A stretch of 64,000 nt of DNA from Ophiura sarsii (lineage: Eukaryota > Echinodermata > Ophiuroidea > Amphilepidida > Ophiuridae): assembly GCA_035610835.1 (NCBI GenBank), contig CM069447.1, positions 43,187,893 through 43,251,892 on the forward strand, in the 5' to 3' direction. Shown piece by piece: positions 43,370 through 55,042 of the stretch. Position numbers and translations under genes: made by a program. Within the stretch, counting starts at the first letter, position 1. Each line of letters begins with the position of its first letter. The notes below the pieces were generated by a model that was not told the DNA's origin, did not search any database, and saw nothing but the letters and a program-made list of their open reading frames with translations.

Positions 43370-43640
43370 AGTCGAGGGAAAAAACCACACCCTGTTGTAC
43401 GGGCTCGACGGACCCACTTTTCAAGATTTTTTTCCCTCAAATCATGTAAAATCAGCCGTTTTTAGGCCAAAATCTGCCTATCATTTTTCCACACATTTTA
43501 AAAAAAAATCCTGATTTTTTGCATATTTTTGTGACATTTTAGGTAAAAAACAAAACAAAACAAAACCCTCCCTCCCAACCCTACTTGACAGGTCTGTCCG
43601 CCAGTAAAACGGGGTGTTTTTCCCCGCCTAAAGCATCAAA
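43370..43640. mobile_element. Foldback repeat, CCCTGTTTTACGGGC family, inverted copy
   Basis: CCCTGTTGTACGGGCTCGAC at left; CCTACTTGACAGGTCTGTCC then AGTAAAACGGGGTGTTTTTC at right. Its right half is duplicated at 48150-48230, so the segmental duplication begins inside it. Confidence 0.75.
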
Positions 43641-43889
43641 TTTGCCCTGCTTGATGTAGTTGACATTTTTATGGCAAATCGTAGTCTGCTCCACAAGGCC
43701 ACAATAATTTAGCATTTTTCATTCTTTTATGTTGCACTTCACGCATTGATCATTGTTAGTCACATTTATTTAAGATGTCTTAAAAAGTGAGTCACATTAA
43801 AATGTGTCATGTTTTCCAAAGCACCATATATTTTCCCTGCATGTTGGTGCATTTTCATATTTTGACCATCCTTCTATTTCCCCATGATA

Positions 43890-44594
43890 CAGGGTGTATC
43901 AGAAAGAACTGTACCGAGGCAATATGATTTATTACGGTATGAATTCGATTGATATTGTTCCAACCGTTTTCACATGTATCTTGCGCAAACGCCCAGCTTT
44001 CATAAGAATTTTAAATTTTGAAAATCTGACATTTCTGATGGAAAATAGAGACTTTCTGGTAAAGATGGTAGATTTCAATTTTGGTCGAAAATATCAATTT
44101 AAAAATCTGTGAAATTACTAACCCTACTGAAATATCCATCCGACTGAAATATCCATCCGTCCATAGGACAGGGTTTATTTTTGGTCGCCATATCTCAACT
44201 TTTCACATCACTTGTATAACTATTTATTATTTGCATACTTTTGTGTGTGAAATTTGGAGATCAATTTTGATTAAACCTGGATTTGTTCTGCTTCAGTGGT
44301 TTTAACTTTCCTTTCTTTGGCGGGAGTTTTGAAAATTGCTTATGTGGTGTGTACATTGTTTGAAATGTTGGGTAAATGGTAGAGAGGATTGATTGAAATT
44401 GAAAACACGTTTTTCATTGATTTTCGATTATGTCTTGCCACACGAGAACAAAAAGAGATATCTCAATGAAATTAATATATAATATAGGAAACATGTTCAC
44501 CTTTATATTGCAGTTGTTTTAATTAAAAACAATAATCATTTTGTATTTTTTATGTATTTTAGAAACACGGTACAGTTCTTTCTGATACACCCTG
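43890..44594. mobile_element. Non-autonomous mariner-type element, 27-bp perfect TIRs, TA target
   Basis: Left end CAGGGTGTATCAGAAAGAAC (plus TGTACCG), exactly mirrored at the right, with TA on both sides (43888-43889, 44595-44596). 705 bp with no transposase. The duplicate region at about 48490 reads CCATGACAGCAGAC with no element, giving an empty site. Confidence 0.95.
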
Positions 44595-44929
44595 TAGCAG
44601 ACAATTAACACCTCCCCACAATTGTAACAGCTGTAATGGAGGTTTATAGTGAAATATAAAATAAAAAAGTTCATAGATGGGCAGCCTGTAGCACAAAAGG
44701 CTAAATAGAAATTATTTTAAGTCTAGCTCCCATCACATCCCGCATCAATTTGGCCAAATTACTGATTTTTTTCCAGTAGGGCGTTCAAAAAAGAAAAGAA
44801 ATCTAAACATAAAATATAATTTTTAATATCTTTTCTAAAATGAATCAGTTTTTTATCAGTATGAAAAAAAGAAGGATTAAAAAATGTAAAAATTTCTTTT
44901 CATGGATACTGGAATACAAAGAACAGTTT

Positions 44930-45142
44930 ACTGTAAACGTGGACATTTTCACGCAACATTAATTTTCGCGCTTTTCACGCTCCAAGCTGATACCGCGAAA
45001 ATAAAAACAAGCGGACATATCTATTTTGTGTATAAGTATATGTAATGAACTTTCAAAATGCGAATTTAAAAACAAGCAAAATGACTGAAAGTGGCAAAGC
45101 GCAAAAATATAATCGTGCGAAAATTATCATTTTTACCGTATA
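44930..45142. mobile_element. TACTGTAAACGTGG-family MITE (in copy A)
   Basis: TACTGTAAACGTGGACATTT TCACGCAACATT at left; CAAAGCGCAAAAATATAATC and AAAATTATCATTTTTACCGTA at right. Paralogous to 48836-49045 by segmental duplication. Confidence 0.8.
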
Positions 45143-46179
45143 TTGATAAGCCTCCCATGCATGTGCTACATATGCCCATGAACTTGTAATGATTAAAATG
45201 CACATAATTCAACAGGTGTGCCCTTGCAAGCTGCATGGTCTGATTTGAAATCAATATGGTAGATTCTAACATAATCAATAAATCAATTTATCAATGAAAT
45301 AAAAGCGCTTATAAACGTTGGTTTGAAGCATTACATGTATGGGGCTAGGCTAGTTGTTAAGCAATGTGATTGGTTTTGAATATGCAAACCTGAAATTTTT
45401 GTGGCGCCTTTACTATTAAGAAAGTGGCCATTCTTTGAACATTTTTTTATTTATTTATTTTTTTGGGGGGGGGGGACAAGAAAAAATGTTGGGCGGAGAC
45501 AAAAATGTGTGGGCCAAATGCGCGCGTTCATGCACGCAAATGTTTTGGCTTTGATTGAAAAATTGCCTGAAATTGTTCTGAATTAGAAATTTCAGAAATT
45601 TAAAGTAGTTTTAATAAAAGTCAACATTTTCGATTGTTTGGGGGACAAAATGGGGTGGGCTTGAGCTGACTGGGGGGGGGGGGGGGGGGGAGGCTGTAGT
45701 GCCACCACTGTTTGTAGTTGAACTTTACAGATTAGAAATTCAAAGAACTGCTGATATTTATTTTTGAATTTACATTCACTTTATTTTTTCTTCTGGAACT
45801 GTGAAATTCTGGTGCCGCGAACAATGTCATGCTGTAACGCCAAGTCTTATAGAGCATTGTGATGCATCTCTGTATACATTTCTGTCAGTTCATCGATACC
45901 CAAAATGAAAAAAGTCTGCAGGGAGGCTAGAGGGAGTGCGATATCACCGTTATATAATTACAGATACTGCATTTCTCTAATAAACAGTGGGGCTATGTAG
46001 AGTGCAGCGATATCGTTTCAGTGAGAAAACATGAATAGATTTTCGCAAAGATTATGTGAACAGATTTGCTTGCAAACGACACACGATTTTGATTCTTGTA
46101 AATTTTTTTTTTTTTTAATTCATTTTTTTTTTAAAAATTGTTATATCATTCCATTTCTTACACGACTACCTGTTAATGA

Positions 46180-46790
46180 GTCATATGCAATTGGTCTCCG
46201 ATTGCTTCAAATTTTGACTTTAAAGTTTTTTCACATGGCTGTACTTCACATTTTGTTATGAAAGGAGGGGACAGTCATTTGTATTTTCAAAAATGTTTGT
46301 TTTTATATCATACCGTTTCATTTAAAAATTGACAGGACTACCTGTCATGAAAACGGTCTTCGATTGGTGATTGCTTCAAATTCCGACATTAGGAAACCAT
46401 AAGTTTTTTCATGCGGCCGTACTTCACATTCTGTTATGGAAGGCGGGGACAGTCATTTGTATTTTCAAAAAATGTTTGTGTTTATATCATACCATTTCAT
46501 TTACAACTTACACAACTACCTGTTAATGAGTCATATGAAAATGGTCTATCGTCTCCCATTGATTCAAATTCCGACATTTGGAAACCGTAACATTATGTTA
46601 TGGAAGGAAGGGACAGTCATTTGTATTTTCAAAAAATGTTTGTTTTTATATCATACCATTTCATTTACAATTTACATGACTACCTGTTAATGAGTCATAT
46701 GAAAATGGTCTCCGATTGCTTCAAATTCCGACTTTAGGAAACAGTAAGTTTTTTTCACGTGGCCGTACTTCACATTTTGTTATAGCAGGT
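46180..46790. repeat. Four tandem ~170-bp units in copy A
   Basis: The unit carries GGGGACAGTCATTTGTATTT, ATGTTTGTTTTTATATCATA, CCATTTCATTTACA and ACTACCTGTTAATGAGTCAT, then CAAATTCCGACATT. The array predates the duplication because it is also at 50040-50660. Confidence 0.85.
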
Positions 46791-48835
46791 GCATGCAGTG
46801 TAAAACTGTACAATATTTCACGACAAGACAACCTTTACTCTTAGTAAATGGTACGTTAAGTCCTGAAATTTTACAAATACAAAAAACTTTTCTCTACGAG
46901 TGTTTATAATGATATGTAAATAAGAACCAGTTAACCTTATAACAGTGAAATAAATTGAATATTGGCAATTATCGCATGCATATTAAAAAATTGGTAAATG
47001 TTATGATTCCCAGGGCTTGCTATCAGATATCACTAATAAAACTCTAAAAGGCAATTGATATAGCAGTATGAAAACCTGTTATAGCTGATGGATGGAATGT
47101 TTGAAATGTTCAATATTCCAAAGGGTAAGAAAATTATGATTATGATTGCTAATTAAGATTAATATTAAACATGGGGGACATTAGGGATTACAAATAAATA
47201 GAGAGTCAAAACAGAAAATCTTCCAAATTAATAACATATTTTAGGACAGATTCCTCAAATGTAATATTCTGTTTAGGAAATTCATAAATTCATATCAAAA
47301 TTCTATGGAAATTGTACTAAATTATACAAAATCCCTATGCCCCTCTTTGTTCAATTTTGTGTCATGACCCCCCCCCCCCCCACCACATATTCAACCGGCC
47401 TAGTAAATTGACCTAAACCAACTGACAATTTGAAACATGATACTCAATCCAATTACCCAGCAAGGCAATTAAATTAAATAAATAATGATTTAAATCATCA
47501 ATATGTCTCTAGTTTAATAACATCGAGAAGCGCAGTTTGTTCACTAACAACGTGTCATGTAACATAATATCTAGTCAGCGATATTAATTTCCTCAAAAAC
47601 GAGATATGACGGCTCGTCTTCAAACAGAAGTGATCTGTATCAGGTAATTTTCTACTCCTGTATTGTATTCATTTAGAATCTACCAACCGTAACCTACTTC
47701 ATAGTGGATGGGGGTATTTTTCCATTCAAACCATTTATTTTGGTGTTTAATACCAGAGCAACTGTTAAGCATTCGAGGGATGGGAAAGGGTTGAATCCCA
47801 ATTATTTTATGAAGGTTACATGGTTTGAGCTCTAATTCATCTTCTCCCAAGTTTCTTTTTTCAACATTATATTAAGCCCCCCCCCCTTATTTCTACCTTT
47901 TGCTATTCCCCCTACTCTTACTGATTCCCCTAGATGATTTCATCATTTCCCCTTCCCATAGGACTTTGACAACCCTAACCCCCTGAGTACTACAAAATAC
48001 TACTTGTAAGCATATCTGAAAGCGCATGTGCGGACTGTTTTCGATGATGTAATCAACAAGCCTATAGTGAGCGCGGCATACTGCACGAACGAGTAGCTGA
48101 AGGTCGTGGCTTAGTGGGTGGGACTGTTTTTGCAGATTTTGGTGGCATTTAAGGTAACCCTCCCCCCCCCAACCGACCTACTTGACAGGTCTGTCCGCCT
48201 GTAAAACAGGGTGTGTTTTTTCGTCGCCTAAAGCATCAAATTTGCCCCGTTTGTTGTAGTTGACATTTTATGGCAAAATGTAGTCTGCTCCACAAGGCCA
48301 CAATAATTTAGCATTTGTCATTCTTTTATGTTGCGCTTCACGCATTGATCATTGTTAGTCACATATATTTAAGAATAAGATGTCTTAAAAAAGTGAGTCA
48401 CATTAAAATGTGTCATGTTTTCCGAAGCACCATATATATTTTCCCTGCATGTTGGTGCATTTGTCATATTTTGACCATCCTTCTATTTCCCCATGACAGC
48501 AGACAATTAACACCTCCCCAATTGTAACAGCTGTAGTGGGGGTTTATAGTGAAATATAAAAACAAAGTTCATAGATGGGCAGCCTGTAAACACAAAAGGC
48601 TAAATAGAATTATTTTAAGTCTAGCTCCCATCACATCCCGCATCAATTTGGCCAAATACTGATTTCTTCCAGTAGGACGTTCAAAAAAGAAAAGAAATCT
48701 AACATAAAACATAATTTTTAATATCTTTTCTAAAATGAATCAGTTTTTTTATCAGTATGTAAAAAAAGAAGGATTAAAAATGTAAAAATTTTGATTTTTC
48801 TTTCATGGATACTGGAATACAAAGAACAGTTTGTA

Positions 48836-49045
48836 TTACTGTAAACGTGGACATTTTCACGCAACATTAATTTTCGCGCTTTTCACGCTCCAAGCTGGTA
48901 CCACGAAAATAAAAACAAGCGGACATATTTATTTTGTGTATAAGTCTATGTAATGAACTTGCATATCTTGAATGCAAAACAAGCCAAACGGCTGAAAGTG
49001 CAAAGCGCAAACATTTAATCGCGCGAAAAATACACTTTACCTTAA
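48836..49045. mobile_element. TACTGTAAACGTGG-family MITE (in copy B)
   Basis: TACTGTAAACGTGGACATTT at left, AATCGCGCGAAAAATACACTT at right. Duplicate of the element at 44930. Confidence 0.8.
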
Positions 49046-50039
49046 TTGATAAGCCTCCATGCTTGTGCTACATGTGCCCATGAACTTGTAATGATTAAAA
49101 TGCACATAATTCAACAGGTGTGCCCTTGCAAGCGGCATGGTCTGATTTGAAATCAATATGGTAGATTCTAACATAATCAATAAACTCAATTTATCAATGA
49201 ATGAAAGCGCTTTTAAACGTTAGTTTTGAAGCATTTCATGTTTGGCTAGGCTAGTTGTTAAGCAATGTGATTGGTTTTGAATATGCAAACCTGACATTTT
49301 TTGTGGTGCCTTTGCTAAAAAAGTGCCCATTCTTTGAACTATTTTTTATTTTTTTGGGGGGAGGGGGGGGGGGGGGGGGGACCAACAGGGGGCAAGAAAA
49401 AATGTGGGGGGAGACAAAAAAGTGTGGGCCAAATGCGCGCGTTCATGCACGCAAAGGGTTTGGCTTTTATTGAAAAATTGTCTGAAATTGTTCTGAATTA
49501 GAATTTCAGAAATTTAAAAGTCAACATTTTCGATTGTTTGGGGGACAAAATGGGGTGGGCTTGAGCTGACTGGGGGGGGGGGAGGCTGTAGTGCCGCCAC
49601 TGTTTGTAGTTGAACTTTACAGATTAGAAATTCAAACAACTGTTGATATTAATTTTTGAATTTACATTCACTTTATTTTTCTTCTGGAACTGTGAAATTC
49701 TGGTGCCGCGAACAATGTCATGCTGTAATGCCAAGTCTTATACAGCATTGTGATGCATCTCTGTATACATCTCTGTCGTTCATCGATACCAAAGTGAAAA
49801 AAAAAGGTCTGCAGGGAGGCTAGAGGGAGTGTAATATCACTGTTAATAATTACAGATACTGCATTTTCTCTAATAAACAGTGGGGCTATGTAGAGTGCAG
49901 CGATAACGTTTCAGTGAGAAAAATGAATAGATTCTCGCAAAGATTTTGTGAACAGATTTGCTTGCAACGACACACGATGTTGATTCTTATAATTTTTTTA
50001 ATTTTTTTCATATCATTCCATTCATTTAAAATTTACACG

Positions 50040-50660
50040 ACTACTGTTAATGAGTCATATGAAATTGTCTCCGATTGCTTCAAAATTGACTTTAAAGTTT
50101 TTTTCACATGGCTGTACTTCACATTTTTGTTATGAAAGGATAGGAGGGGACAGTCATTTGTATTTTCCAAAATGTTTGTTTTTATATCATACCGTTTCAT
50201 TTAAAATTGACAGGACTACCTGTCATGAAAACGGTCTCCGATTGGCGATTGCTTCAAATTTTGACATTAGGAAATCGTAAGTTTTTCATGTGGTCGTACT
50301 TCACATTTTGTTATGGAAGGAAGGGACAGTTATTTGTATTAAAAAAAAGTTTGTTTTTATATCATACCATTTCATTTACAATTTACATGACTACCTGTTA
50401 ATGAGTCATATGAAAATGGTCTATCCTCTCCCATTGATTCAAATTCCGACATTTGGAAACCGTAACATTATGTTATGGAAGGAAGGGACAGTCATTTGTA
50501 TTTTCAAAAATGTTTGTTTTTATATCATACCATTTCATTTACAATTTACATGACTACTTGTTAATGAGTCATGAAAATATCTCCGATTACTTCAAATTCC
50601 AACTTTAGGAAACAGTAAGTTTTTTTCACGTGGCCTACTCCACATTTTGTTAGGGAAGGT
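50040..50660. repeat. Tandem ~170-bp units in copy B
   Basis: Same unit and order as 46180-46790, with local deletions. Confidence 0.85.
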
Positions 50661-52062
50661 GCATGCAGTGTAAAACTGTAAAATATTTCACAACAAGACA
50701 ACCTTCACTCTTAGTAAATGGTACGTTAAGTCCTGAAATTTTACAAATACAAAAACACTTTTCACTACGAGTGTTTATGATGACATGTAAATAAGAACCA
50801 GTTAACCTTATAACAGTGAAATAAATTGAATATTGGCAATTATCGCATGCATATTTAAAAAAATTAGTAAATTTCATGATTCCCAGGGCCACCTATCAGA
50901 TATCACTATTAAAACTCTAAGGCAATTGATATAGCAGTATGAACACCTGTTATAGGTGATAGATGGAATGTTTGAAATGAAACAATATTCCAAAGGGTAA
51001 GAAAATTATGATTGCTAATTAAGATTAATATTAACAACTAATTAACATGAGGGACATTAGGGATTACAAATAAATAGAGAATCAAAACAGAAAATCTTAG
51101 CCAAAACTTGAAAATACTGATGCTTTCATGCGGTGTGCCTTCAAAAACGTTTTATTGTTATTATCTAAATTCATAACATTTTAGGACAGATTTCTCAAAT
51201 GTAATATTCTGTTGAGGAAACGTCTAAATTCATGTCAAAATTATATGGAGATTGTACTAAATAACTATCCCCATGCCCCCTCTTGTTCAATTTTGTGTCT
51301 TGACCCCCCCCCCCCCACACACCACACGTCCCACATATTCAACTGGCCTAGTAAATTGACCTAAAGCAACTGACAATTTGAAACGTGATACTTAATCCAA
51401 TTACCCAGCAAGGCAATTAAATGAAATAAATAATGATTTAAATCATCAATATGTCTCTAGTTTAATAACATCGAGAAGCGCAGTTTGTTCACTAACAACG
51501 TGTCATGTAACATAATATCTAGTCAGCGATATTAATTTCCTCTAAAACGAGATATGACGGCTCCTCTTCAAACAGTAGTAATCTGTATCAGGTATTTTTC
51601 TACTCCTGTATTGTATTCATTCAGAATCTACCAACCGTAACCTACTTCATAGGGATGGGGGTATTTTTTCCATTCCAACCATTTATTTTGGTGTTTTATA
51701 CCACAGAGCAACTGTTAAGCATTTGAGGGTGGGGAAAGGGGTTATTTTTTGAGGGTTGTGTATTTGGAGCTCTAATTCACATCTCCTCCCAGGTTTCTTT
51801 TTTCAACATTATATTAAGCCCCCCCCCCCCCATTGCTATTCCCCCTTCTCTTACTGATTCCCCTAGATGATTTCATAATTTCCCTTCCCATAGGACTTTG
51901 ACAACCCTAACCCCCCTGAGTACTACAAAATACTACTTGTAAGCATATCTGAAAGCGCATATGTGCGGACGGTTTTTGATGATATAATCAACAAGCCTAT
52001 ATAGTGAGCGCGGACTGCGCGAACGAGTAGCTGAGGGTTGTGGCTTAGTGGGTGGGATGACG

Positions 52063-52590
52063 AGTTGATGTCCAAAGAGTCCCCGGATCGATTCCGATTA
52101 ACGTGGTGTTTTCTCTTCCAAAATTGTAATCCCGATTAAAAACCCTAAACCAGGGTTAGGGTTAATAAATTTATGGTATCAATGTCAACTTTAGCAGGGA
52201 CTTCAATTTTGAAATTAACTGCTTTGCAAGCAACAGGCCTCTCAACATGGCCAGTGAGCATCAACTTTCAATATCTTGGAATGGTTTAGGAAGTAGGCCT
52301 CTCAAGCACAGCCAGTAGTAGTAGAATCAGCTTGCATAATCTTTGGATGTGCCCAAGCAATATGCGCTGGATATCAATATTACGTGGTGATGTACACGTG
52401 CCTTTCTTTTTCGTAACAGGTGTATCAATTAAGGCGAAAAGAAGGGGGGGGGGGGTTGAGAATAAATTAGCAGGCAGGGTCAGTCAGTTTGTTTGACCGA
52501 GGAACCTTTCTCAAATTTGACACTAGAACTATTGAGAGGGCATGATTTTTAGTCAACAATGTCACCTGTAAGTTATTTGGACTATTAGGG
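52063..52590. other. Unassigned sequence
   Basis: Two related stretches, CCTCTCAACATGGCCAGTGAGCATCA (52241) and CCTCTCAAGCACAGCCAGTAGTAG (52297). No gene. Confidence 0.4.
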
Positions 52591-52596
52591 GACCTA

Positions 52597-53412
52597 CACT
52601 GAGCCAAAAAAGAAACTTATAAAATTTTAACAGATCACCAAATAAAATTCTGTGCATGAAAATGTACCAAATTTGGATACAATATTACTGCAATGTATTG
52701 CTTCAAATGGCAGTCAATAACCAATTGTTTGCTTCAATGACACACGAGAATTCTGCACTGACCCAGACACCGTCTTGCATCACAGGGCACAGCAAACAAT
52801 TTCAGCAACATAAAGTTAAAAACATTTCATAGAGTCAAAACAAACTCATATCCAAACAAACAATGAAGTCATTAATAACGGGTATGTCCACCTCCAGTTT
52901 GCAGTTGCAGGCAATCTGTGCATCTCCTTCTCATGCTTCCAATCAAGTTCCTGATGGTAGCCTGGGGAACATTGTTCCATTCTTCCTGTAGTGCTGCAAT
53001 AAGTGTTTGTCTATTGACAGGTGGATTGTCTCTTCTTGATACACGTCGTCCAAGCTCATCCCAGAGATGTTCGATTGGGGAGAGGTCTGGCCATGCACAG
53101 CTTGCCTGCAAGCTGGAGGTGGACATACCCGTTATTAATGACTTCGTTGTTTGTTTGGATATGAGTTTGTTTTGACTCTATGAAAGTTTTTAACTTTATG
53201 TTGCTGAAATTGTTTGCTGTGACCTGTTATGCAAGATGTTGTCTGGGTCAGTGCAGATATCTCTTGTGTCATTGAAGCAAACAATTGGTTAATGACTGCC
53301 ATTTAAAGCCATACATTGCGGTAATATTGTATCCAAATTTGGTACATTTTCATGAACAGAATTTTATTTGGTGATCTGTTAAAAAAATTTAAGTTTCTTT
53401 TTTGGCTCAGTG
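52597..53412. mobile_element. Tc1-type element, about 305-bp inverted repeats, internally deleted
   Basis: Ends CACTGAGCCAAAAAAGAAAC and, inverted, AAGTTTCTTTTTTGGCTCAGTG, flanked by TA (52595-52596; 53413-53414). The arms 52597-52903 and 53106-53412 are inverted copies (for example GGGTATGTCCACCTCCAG / CTGGAGGTGGACATACCC). The roughly 200-bp core carries the end of a transposase gene. 816 bp. Confidence 0.92.
52872..53126 (-). pseudogene. Tc1/IS630-type transposase, C-terminal fragment
   Basis: The minus strand encodes WPDLSPIEHLWDELGRRVS, then LIAALQEEWNNVPQ, and ends MRRRCTDCLQ...GGHTRY. The E of SPIEHLWDEL is the third catalytic acidic residue of the DDE domain. The first two catalytic residues and the DNA-binding domain are missing. 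The coding end overlaps both inverted-repeat arms, so the element moves, if at all, with a transposase supplied from elsewhere. Confidence 0.9.
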
Positions 53413-53414
53413 TA

Positions 53415-54395
53415 TTATACCGCTCATGAGTCCGGTGTGCCCACCTACAAAAACCTTGATATGTTATATGGTAGGTCCTTTAAGTACAACGGCACATAGC
53501 CAGCAACATTGATTAAGAAATAGAAAATGGAATTTCAATGACGGGTGACTCAGAATTGTACAAAATTAAGATGGAACAAACAAAAATTATTCTGGCGACA
53601 GACAGATTTCATTTTTTCAGTCAGTGACGTCAAACAAGCATATATTTTCTTTCTTTGTTGAGAAGGCAACTTTACCACAGTTCATCCTCTATAATAGTAT
53701 AAGATTGAATTTTGATTATAGTTAAACATATGATGCTAGAACTAAATTGTTGTGGTGTAAAAATGAATATCTGTTTAGTTAGTTAATTCGCTGTACAATG
53801 GAAAATGAATTTGTTAATATGCCCCGACCAGAAATGAGTGCTATTAGTGTTATTCAAGATTATAGCCATGTTCCACATTTATCTCTCTGTCGGCTATGTG
53901 TATGATATTATGCTGGTAACTAACAGTCCATCCCTGATATGACAGATCTTTGTCAGTTGTCTCAAAGCGATAACTGGTCACCCTAGTCCAAGTAACCCTG
54001 AACAACCTATTTAATGTGAATCACGATTGTGGTCTGATTAAAAGTGGAATGTATGCACTAATAGCACAGAAAATCATAACTAGCTATTGGATATTATAAT
54101 ATACGGTATGTCATTTCAGCTCATGTGTAATGTAGGTGACGATCATGTCAAATTGATAATAATATCGATTTTTCCTCCCTTCTTCCTTACATTTTAACGA
54201 GAGATGATTTTTGAAAACCCCATCCCCTTTTGCCCCCTCCTGACCCAGGGTTATTACCCCAACCTCAGATCCCAAGCTTCATTACATTTCCATTGTTCGC
54301 CTACCAAACTTCCTCCATCCGCATCTCTCTTCCAGACAAGCCCACCTGAAGCTAGTTTTTCACAAAGTTAGGGAGTTATACGAATCAACTAAATG
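53415..54395. other. Unassigned sequence
   Basis: AT-rich with no gene seen and no clear repeat, apart from a decayed CAGGGT(T/C)AGAAT-family fragment starting at 54397. Confidence 0.4.
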
Positions 54396-54672
54396 CCAGG
54401 GTTAGAATTATGGCGAGAATTCCAGAATCCTTTCTCGCAACTAATATTCACCCTGAAACTAAATAGCACAAGAATCTGTATGGATTCTTATCAAATTGTT
54501 TAAGGGGAATTCTTCGAGACAAAGTTCGATAGCTCTGGAAGGTGACAAACTCAACATAGGATCTGAAAAAGTTACGTAGAACAAATAAGATGGCTATGAT
54601 TTGTTTCAATGATTTAGTTAGTAAACTAAAAAAGGACCCTTTAGGATGTCCTTTTATTTATCAATTATAGTA

Positions 54673-54855
54673 TTATTCCCAATCCCCATCAGTTTCACAT
54701 TTGCAATAATCTCTCAAGTAGATTATCATACCAAGCAAAAGTCTAACAGATCGTATTTTGCCCCTTCCCTCATGGATATACCAAATATAGTTCTCCCAGT
54801 CCCCATCTAGGCAACCGCATTTACGTGATAAAAACTGGCAACACCCTCTAAATTT
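54673..54855. repeat. DIRS-like element, left inverted terminal repeat
   Basis: TTATTCCCAATCCCCATCAG to GGCAACACCCTCTAAATTT. It is the reverse complement of 62187-62369 with very few mismatches. The outer 45 bp (54628-54672, AAAAAAGGACCCTTTAGGAT) are unique to this end. Confidence 0.93.
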
Positions 54856-54922
54856 CTCTTTGGAGAAAAACGTAAACGACGAGCGAAGGCATCGTGATTA
54901 AGCCAGGGGCCGGTGGCGGGAC

Positions 54923-55042
54923 AAACTGATGGGGATTGGGAATAATACTATAATTGATAAATAAAAGGACATCCTAAAGGGTCCTTTTTTAATTTATTAC
55001 ATTATAATTATTCCCAATCCCCATCAGTTTCACATTTGCAAT
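54923..55042. repeat. DIRS-like element, internal complementary region
   Basis: The first half (to about 54990) is the reverse complement of the left end, including TAAAAGGACATCCTAAAGGG. The second half (from about 54991, AATTTATTACATTATAATTA) is the reverse complement of the right end. The joint reproduces the two termini head to tail. A further degenerate piece, AAACTGATAGGGATTGGGA, is at 55089. Confidence 0.92.

Larger units (their letters stand above)
43512..48127. repeat. Segmental duplication, copy A
   Basis: Direct tandem duplicate of 48130-52062. Shared landmarks in order: GACAGGTCTGTCCGCC, TAGTCTGCTCCACAAGGCCA, TAACAGCTGTA.TGG.GGTTT, TACTGTAAACGTGGACATTT, GCGCGTTCATGCACGCAAA, GGTGCCGCGAACAATGTCAT, four ATATCATACC.TTTCATTT units, ATTATCGCATGCATATT, ACATCGAGAAGCGCAGTTTG and GAACGAGTAGCTGA. 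It differs mainly by the 705-bp insertion at 43890-44594 and small indels in homopolymers. Confidence 0.95.
48130..52062. repeat. Segmental duplication, copy B
   Basis: Direct duplicate of 43512-48127, lacking the mariner-type insertion. Its right edge is near GGCTTAGTGGGTGGGA at 52045-52060, the same words that end copy A at 48110-48125. Confidence 0.95.

Noticed and set aside
43894..44305. Possible transposase in the mariner-type insertion
   Set aside because: The short frames contain no DDE motifs or helix-turn-helix; the element looks non-autonomous.
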